A stretch of DNA of 64,000 nt, from positions 1-64,000 of the forward strand of contig JAVXUO010000498.1 of assembly GCA_033065855.1 (NCBI GenBank). Reading direction: 5' to 3'. Positions 59,458 to 64,000 of the stretch are shown piece by piece. The stretch comes from Escallonia rubra (Eukaryota; Streptophyta; Magnoliopsida; Escalloniales; Escalloniaceae). Both the position numbers and the translations under genes were made by a program. Below the pieces are notes generated by a model. The model saw only the letters and a list, made by a program, of their open reading frames with translations. It searched no databases and had not been told where the DNA came from. Every line of letters begins with the position of its first letter. Positions within the stretch are counted from its first letter, which is position 1.

Positions 59458-60655
59458 GGGAATAACGAATATATTGCTAGTCTTAGACAAGTTGCTTAAG
59501 GCTAGTGAATTAAACTACGTAATTTTGAATGAAATCACCTAATATTTCTTTTATGTATTTTCTTTCTCCCATCAATTTACCAAATATATATCTCTCTCTC
59601 ATCAGACTACACTACCATCCATCGCCGCCATTAGCCTCCACATAGTCGTCCACCGCAAAAACACCATTGTCGCCCTTTTTTCTCCCACCACAACACTGAG
59701 TGGTCTTTCAATAATAAATTACTATTACTATTTATCTGATCAGAGAGCTAATTGCCTTTTTAATGTTGTTTGTTTGATTCAGATGCCTTTGAACTTGTTG
59801 GGTCTTGGTGCAGGTATAACCTTTAAACCGCCTTTACCTGAAGTGCTGTTAGCACATAGGTACAAGAAACCACACACACCTCACAACATCGTTTATTTTA
59901 AACTTTACGAGTGATCCATTGGCACTTGAATTCTCAAGTGGAGGATGTGGAGTGGGACTGCTTGGATGGGGATTTGGCACAGCATTTGGTAGTCAGTATC
60001 GAAATTCCAAAAGGAGTCACGTTTGAGGGAACTGATGTACAAACAAAAATTCCAAAAGCTCGCGCATCTCAATAGCTTTTACTTGGGCAAGGTGGGCAAT
60101 AGCTTTTCTAAACAATAACCACTGCCGATGGTAAGTTTGTAATGACAGAGGTGGTGGGTGGTCTGCTGGAAGCGGTGTTGTCCCCGACGAAGAAGGATGG
60201 CCGGCGACAGAGCAGTGGTGGCGAGAGGAGAGAGGGCGGGCAGTGATGGGTCTCGGCCGTTATGTTGCTGGTTCTTTATGGTGTTAATTTGGTGCTGGAA
60301 ATTGAGTGTCGCCGGTGATGGGGCGGCAACGGGTTGAAGATCAGATTTGGGGCTACGAAAGGTCTCACTTGATTAGGGCTTCCATGGTGACGGCGATGAC
60401 GGATGAGAGGACAGATCACGACGGAGGCGGCAGATGGAAGTGGCCGGTATGGAGGCTGGTCAACGACGAGGTTGCCGGCGATGGGGCTATTCTTGGTGTG
60501 TGCAGGTCTGACGAATGAGAGGAAGAAAGAGAATGGTTAACAGGGAGAGAGAAGAAATATTAAAAAAAGAATTATAAAAAATGGCCAAAACGACGTAGTT
60601 TTTGTCGCTAGCCTTAGACAAGTTGCCTAAGGCTAGCAACATATCCGCTTTCCCC
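59458..60655. mobile_element. Inverted-repeat element E4, set between TA tracts
   Basis: The ends are GGGAATAACGAATATATTGC (59458) and, inverted, GGGGAAAGCGGATATGTTGC. Next comes an inner hairpin on each side, CTAGTCTTAGACAAGTTGC with CTTAAGGCTAG at left and its mirror at right. TATATATA lies outside both tips. The core holds protein-like stretches, such as 59781-59820 and about 59910-60000 ([20 protein letters not shown]), that look like pieces of a host gene. No transposase is seen. Confidence 0.7.
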
Positions 60656-60683
60656 ATATATATATATATATATATATATATAT

Positions 60684-60904
60684 GGGTCGTGATCCATTGC
60701 TAGCATTAGCAAGTTGCTAGCGCGATTTGGCCGTCTGCAACATAATGTAGCGGACGATAATTTACCGTCTACTACGTTATTTTGCGGACGGTGAAAAAAA
60801 TTGTTGTTGTGGCGCACGATCTGGCCGTCCATTCTCGCCTGTGGACGGCGAGATCGCGCTAACAACTTGGGTTAAGTTTCTAGCACTAGCAATGGATCAG
60901 CTCC
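60684..60904. mobile_element. Short inverted-repeat element E3 (221 bp), relative of E1 and E2
   Basis: The ends are GGGTCGTGATCCATTGCTAGC and, inverted, GGAGCTGATCCATTGCTAG. It shares with E1 and E2 the GATCTGGCCGTCCAT phrase and a CAACATAATGTAGCGGACG-type palindrome. (TA)n lies on both sides (60656-60683 and from 60905). Confidence 0.8.
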
Positions 60905-60989
60905 ATATATATATATATGAAAAAAATATCTATATTTTGTGAAAAAAATTATTCTAAAAACTTGAGAAAAGGAAAATAAAAAAAAATAC

Positions 60990-62510
60990 CTAATCATCCG
61001 AAAGTATTTCAATGTCCGAGTCACTGTTCCTTCTATCATCAATCGGTTTATCTTGCTCGCGGTATTTTGCATCAAGATAATCCTTCAAACATACACATAA
61101 CTCGAGCGACTTGGGGTTAAGACGACTCCTCCTATCATCCAAAACCCTCCCACTCAAAGAAAAAGCCGACTCTGAAGCAACCGTGGAGGATTGCACCGGC
61201 AGTACATCCCGTGCAATTTGGGATAAAGTTATATACATGTTTTGATTTTGTTTCAAAAAATTTAACAAATTAAAATTAACATGTTCTTGCATTGATAAAG
61301 CAGAATAATGATCAGAATTGGAATATAAACCAATCTCATTAAAATAGGAAAAAGTAGACGAACCTGCCGTATTAGAAGTACCTTCACCTGGTAGTTGTCT
61401 TGCTACTAGATGTTTAAGACCCTTAAGGTATGGCGCATAATACATCTCACCAGTCGATGATGAAGCTCGCCCGCGCACGTCAGTGGAATTTTGATAGATG
61501 TTGACCAGATCCTCAAATGTCTTGCTCACTTTCGCTATGAGTCTGGTTGTGTCCGCTTCTGTGTAGGTCATTAGTCTTGCAATCTCTTGTATCGGCACGT
61601 TCACGCCATGCAACTTTAACCTAGGATCTAAACAAGTAGCCACAGCAAAAATAACAGACAGTTTCTTCCAATATTTATTAAACTTTTTATCCATCTTTTT
61701 TACTATTTCTTGAAAGGGTCCTATATATCTCAATTTTGTTAACATTGTAGCTATCTTAAGAATTTCTATTACAGCGATAGAAGAGGTGGGATAGTACGTA
61801 CCAGACAATAAATTGGTAGACTTGTAAAATACCTCCAAAAATTCAGATAGGTATGTAGCCATCTGCCATTCCATGGGAGTTGGCAAGCCGTCTGGGAACG
61901 AGGTTAGTAGAAAATGCGTATAGACTTCTTTGTATGCCAGAATATGTAAAAGCATTTGGTATGTAGAGTTTCACATATGGACCACATCTGTAAGTGGTCT
62001 CCTGCGAGGCATATTATATTGAACACACAACGCTTTAAATTGTTGTGTTCTAGGACCTGAACTATTAACAAATGCTGCCATACCCCTCATTTTGAGAAGA
62101 ATATCTCCTACATCAGCTAAATCATCTTGAACAATTAAATTAATAATGTGACAAATATGAGGGACAAGAAATAATTCACCATCAAGTACAGGTTGAAGGC
62201 TCTCCTTTAAAGCTGCAACAACAGCTTTATTGTTACTAGCATTATCAAAACTAATACTCATAATCTTATTCTTTAATTTAAACTTGGTACATGCATTAAT
62301 TATAAGAGTAGCAACGTTAATTGCATCATGCGGAAAAGGAAAGAGTTCAAAAATAATGGTTCTCTTATTCATAGTCTAATCAACATTAATTCAATGGGCC
62401 GTCACACAAGCATAACTAACAAAAGTAAACGGAGATTGTCAAATATCAGAAGTAAGACTAACTCTACCGTCAAAATTATCGAAATAATCAATCAAGCGTG
62501 CTTTAACAGC
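60990..62510 (-). pseudogene. hAT transposase, RICESLEEPER/ZBED type, broken
   Basis: Minus-strand frames give, in order, LIDYFDNFDGRVSLTSDI (near 62500-62455), a run with stops, NKRTIIFELFPFPHD, ISFDNASNNKAV, VPHICHIINLIVQDDLADVG and RTQQFKAL; a stop at 61971; then LLHILAYKEVYTHF, YKSTNLLSGTYYPTS, FAVATCLDPRLKLHG (hAT core), SYFNEIGLYS and the dimerisation domain with SSTVASESAFSLSGRVLDD and LELCVCLKDYL. The BED zinc finger and N-terminal third are missing, cut by the Gypsy LTR at 62511. At least four stops or frame changes lie before residue ~60 of this piece. It cannot encode an active transposase. Confidence 0.92.
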
Positions 62511-64000
62511 TGATATAGTTAAAAATACCCCTTTAATCTACGGATAACACGTGGCAGTTATGACACTTAGTCCATGTTGGCTTATTTGGCACTTGCCATA
62601 CCAATCACCAGGCAGATTCCTAAACGGGCTCTAACTCTATCAGCTAAGATTCACACGAGATCCTCTAGGAATGCTAATTAGAACTGGTCAAAGCCCAGTC
62701 CTACTAGGGCTCCTCCTTCTATCACTATATAAAGGGGTCAAGTCCCCTCAGGTAAAAAAAAGAGATCGCACACACATATAAAGTGTGTCTTACTGCTTTT
62801 TCAGAGTTCTACATTATTAGCCATCTTTGAATTAAGCATTGGAGCGTTCCCCCGCCGGAACCCCACCTAGCGGTCACTCCGTGTTCTCTTTTGCAGGCCT
62901 ATTTTCTGGTATGGTTCCCGATCCAGTTTTTGCTGCAACAGATTGGCGCCATCCGTGGGAGCACGACAGGGAACATGGCCAATCATTCTTCTTCTAATGA
63001 CTCTTCACACAGTCATTCCCAAAATCGTCTCGCACAAACTAACAACTCCCATCAACCTGATAGTTTTCATGACCAACGCTCGACCCCTTTGTGCCGCTGT
63101 CTCGCCAGTTCTTCTGAAGATGTATACGTTAACGTAACATCTGCTACTCCTGAATCAGAAACAAGACCTCAGAGAAACCAATCTCCAACGTCTACTCTGA
63201 AGAACGGTGACCTTCGTCATTGCCTGAACTGTTAGCTACTCGGAGCGTTCCCCCGCCGGAACCCCACCCGGCGGTCACTCTGTATTCTTTTTTGCAGGCC
63301 TATTTTCGAGTGTGGTTCCCGATCCAATGTTTAGCTGCAATAGATTGGCGCCATCCATGGGACCACGACAGGGAACATGGCCAATCATTCTTCTTCTAAC
63401 GACTCTTCACACAGTCATTCCCAGAACCGTCACTCACGGACTAACAGCTCTCATCAATCTGGTCGTTCTCATGACCAATGCTCGACCCCTTTGTGCCGCC
63501 GTCACGCCAGTTCTTCTGAAGATGTATACATTAACGCAACATCTGCTAGTCCCCAATGAGAAACAAGACCTCGGAGAAACCGATCTCTAACGTCTACTCT
63601 GAAGAACGGTGACCTTCGTCATCGCCTGAACTGTTAGCTATTCAAAACACCCCATGCCGACCTTATAAAAGAAATCCACAAACTGAAAGATGTCGTGAAC
63701 ACTCTTTAACGAAAGCTCGACGTGGCAGTGGCTCCACCATATACTCATCATTCTCATCTGGACCCAAGCGACCTTCGTCTCCGTCTCACCTCCAGATCAA
63801 GCTACGGCCGCAAATACAGGTCAGCGGCCGATCCGACTTTCAATCCCAAAGAGAAAAGCAAAGAGCACATGACCAGGAGTGGATCATGTTATCGTCGCGA
63901 TCCATCATTCGAAGACAGTACCAACTCCTCTCTTGAACAGGTCGCCAGAGCTGAGACCCCTTAGAGATCTATCCACAGAAAGGGGACGTCTGAGTTTCGT
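62511..64000 (+). mobile_element. Gypsy LTR retrotransposon fossil, 5' end, runs off the window
   Basis: A probable LTR spans 62511-62940 (TGATATAG ... CTGCAACA) with a TATA-type box at about 62724. TTGGCGCCATCCGTGGGA directly follows, the leader typical of Tat/Retand-type plant Gypsy elements. A gag-like start (MANHSSSNDSSHSHSQNR) comes next. A 401-base block that includes the LTR end, this leader and the gag start is present twice in tandem (62841-63241 and 63242-63642). It is broken and the window ends within it. Confidence 0.75.
62841..63642 (+). repeat. 401-bp tandem duplication at the Gypsy 5' end
   Basis: GGAGCGTTCCCCCGCCGGAA starts at 62841 and again at 63242, and the rest of the unit follows in both, including GGCGCCATCC and GACAGGGAACATGGCC. 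The two copies are close in sequence, so the duplication is fairly recent. Confidence 0.92.

Larger units (their letters stand above)
58897..62510 (-). mobile_element. hAT transposon remnant, minus strand, with nested elements
   Basis: TAGAGGTGTCAATGGGCC at 58897 is a common plant hAT tip, followed by GGGCC-rich subterminal sequence to about 59045. On the same reading strand a RICESLEEPER-type transposase remnant occupies 60990-62510. Between the two lie element E4 (59458-60655) and E3 (60684-60904). The right end is lost where the Gypsy LTR starts at 62511. That the tip and the transposase belong to one element is inference from spacing and strand. Confidence 0.6.

Overview
The window looks like intergenic nuclear DNA of a flowering plant, most likely a eudicot. 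The evidence is AT-rich low-complexity DNA, GT-AG introns, plant-type transposons (CACTA/Tnp2, hAT/RICESLEEPER, Helitron with an RPA-like exon, Mutator-like, Tourist-like, L1-type LINE, Copia and Gypsy) and host sequences from plant families (CYP81-type P450, glutamate receptor-like channel, ADP/ATP carrier, BAHD/CER2-like acyltransferase). I cannot name the species. No rRNA, tRNA, CRISPR array or bacterial-style operon is visible.

Layout, left to right. 0.6-1.1 kb: a CYP81-type P450 tail, broken, minus strand. 1.2-7.9 kb: a decayed CACTA element holding several tandem arrays, a Tnp2 fragment and a Transposase_24-type second gene; its right terminus is intact and its left one is not recognised. 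7.9-10.6 kb: part of an old Copia element (minus), stopped by an LTR-like repeat (copy A of a three-copy family). 12.1-15.9 kb: a Helitron (minus) with a hairpin and CTAG terminus and an RPA-type zinc-finger exon. 16.4-19.8 kb: two adjacent long-inverted-repeat elements built from short palindromes and each set between TA microsatellites; a short relative lies at 60.7 kb. 22.1-25.4 kb: a small hAT-type MITE, a Gypsy-like fossil and LTR-like DNA. 25.7-31.5 kb: a glutamate receptor-like pseudogene with a Mutator-like element in one exon, preceded by two hAT-like non-autonomous elements, the nearer of which carries a piece of a mitochondrial ADP/ATP carrier gene.

31.8-41.1 kb: a Copia element with both LTRs and a matching 5-bp target duplication, into which LTR-like copy C has jumped. 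42.3-43.4 kb: a second copy of the Mutator-like family. 44.6-47.3 kb: a 5'-truncated LINE (minus) abutting a Tourist-like MITE. 48.8-50.7 kb: LTR-like copy B. 52.3-53.1 kb: third hAT-like copy. 54.0-57.7 kb: the one gene that looks intact, a two-exon BAHD acyltransferase of the CER2/CER26 type with a MITE in its intron. 58-62.5 kb: a TRIM-like scrap and a broken hAT element with two other elements inside it. 62.5-64 kb: the start of a Gypsy element that runs off the window.

Only the BAHD gene is likely to make a working host protein; it would act in cuticular wax (very-long-chain fatty acid) elongation if the CER2-like placement is right. The rest is a stack of nested insertions whose relative order can partly be read: the Mutator-like element is younger than the receptor pseudogene exon it splits, LTR-like copy C is younger than the Copia around it, the Gypsy at the right edge ends the hAT transposase remnant, and the TA-flanked elements at 59.5-60.9 kb lie between the two parts of that hAT.
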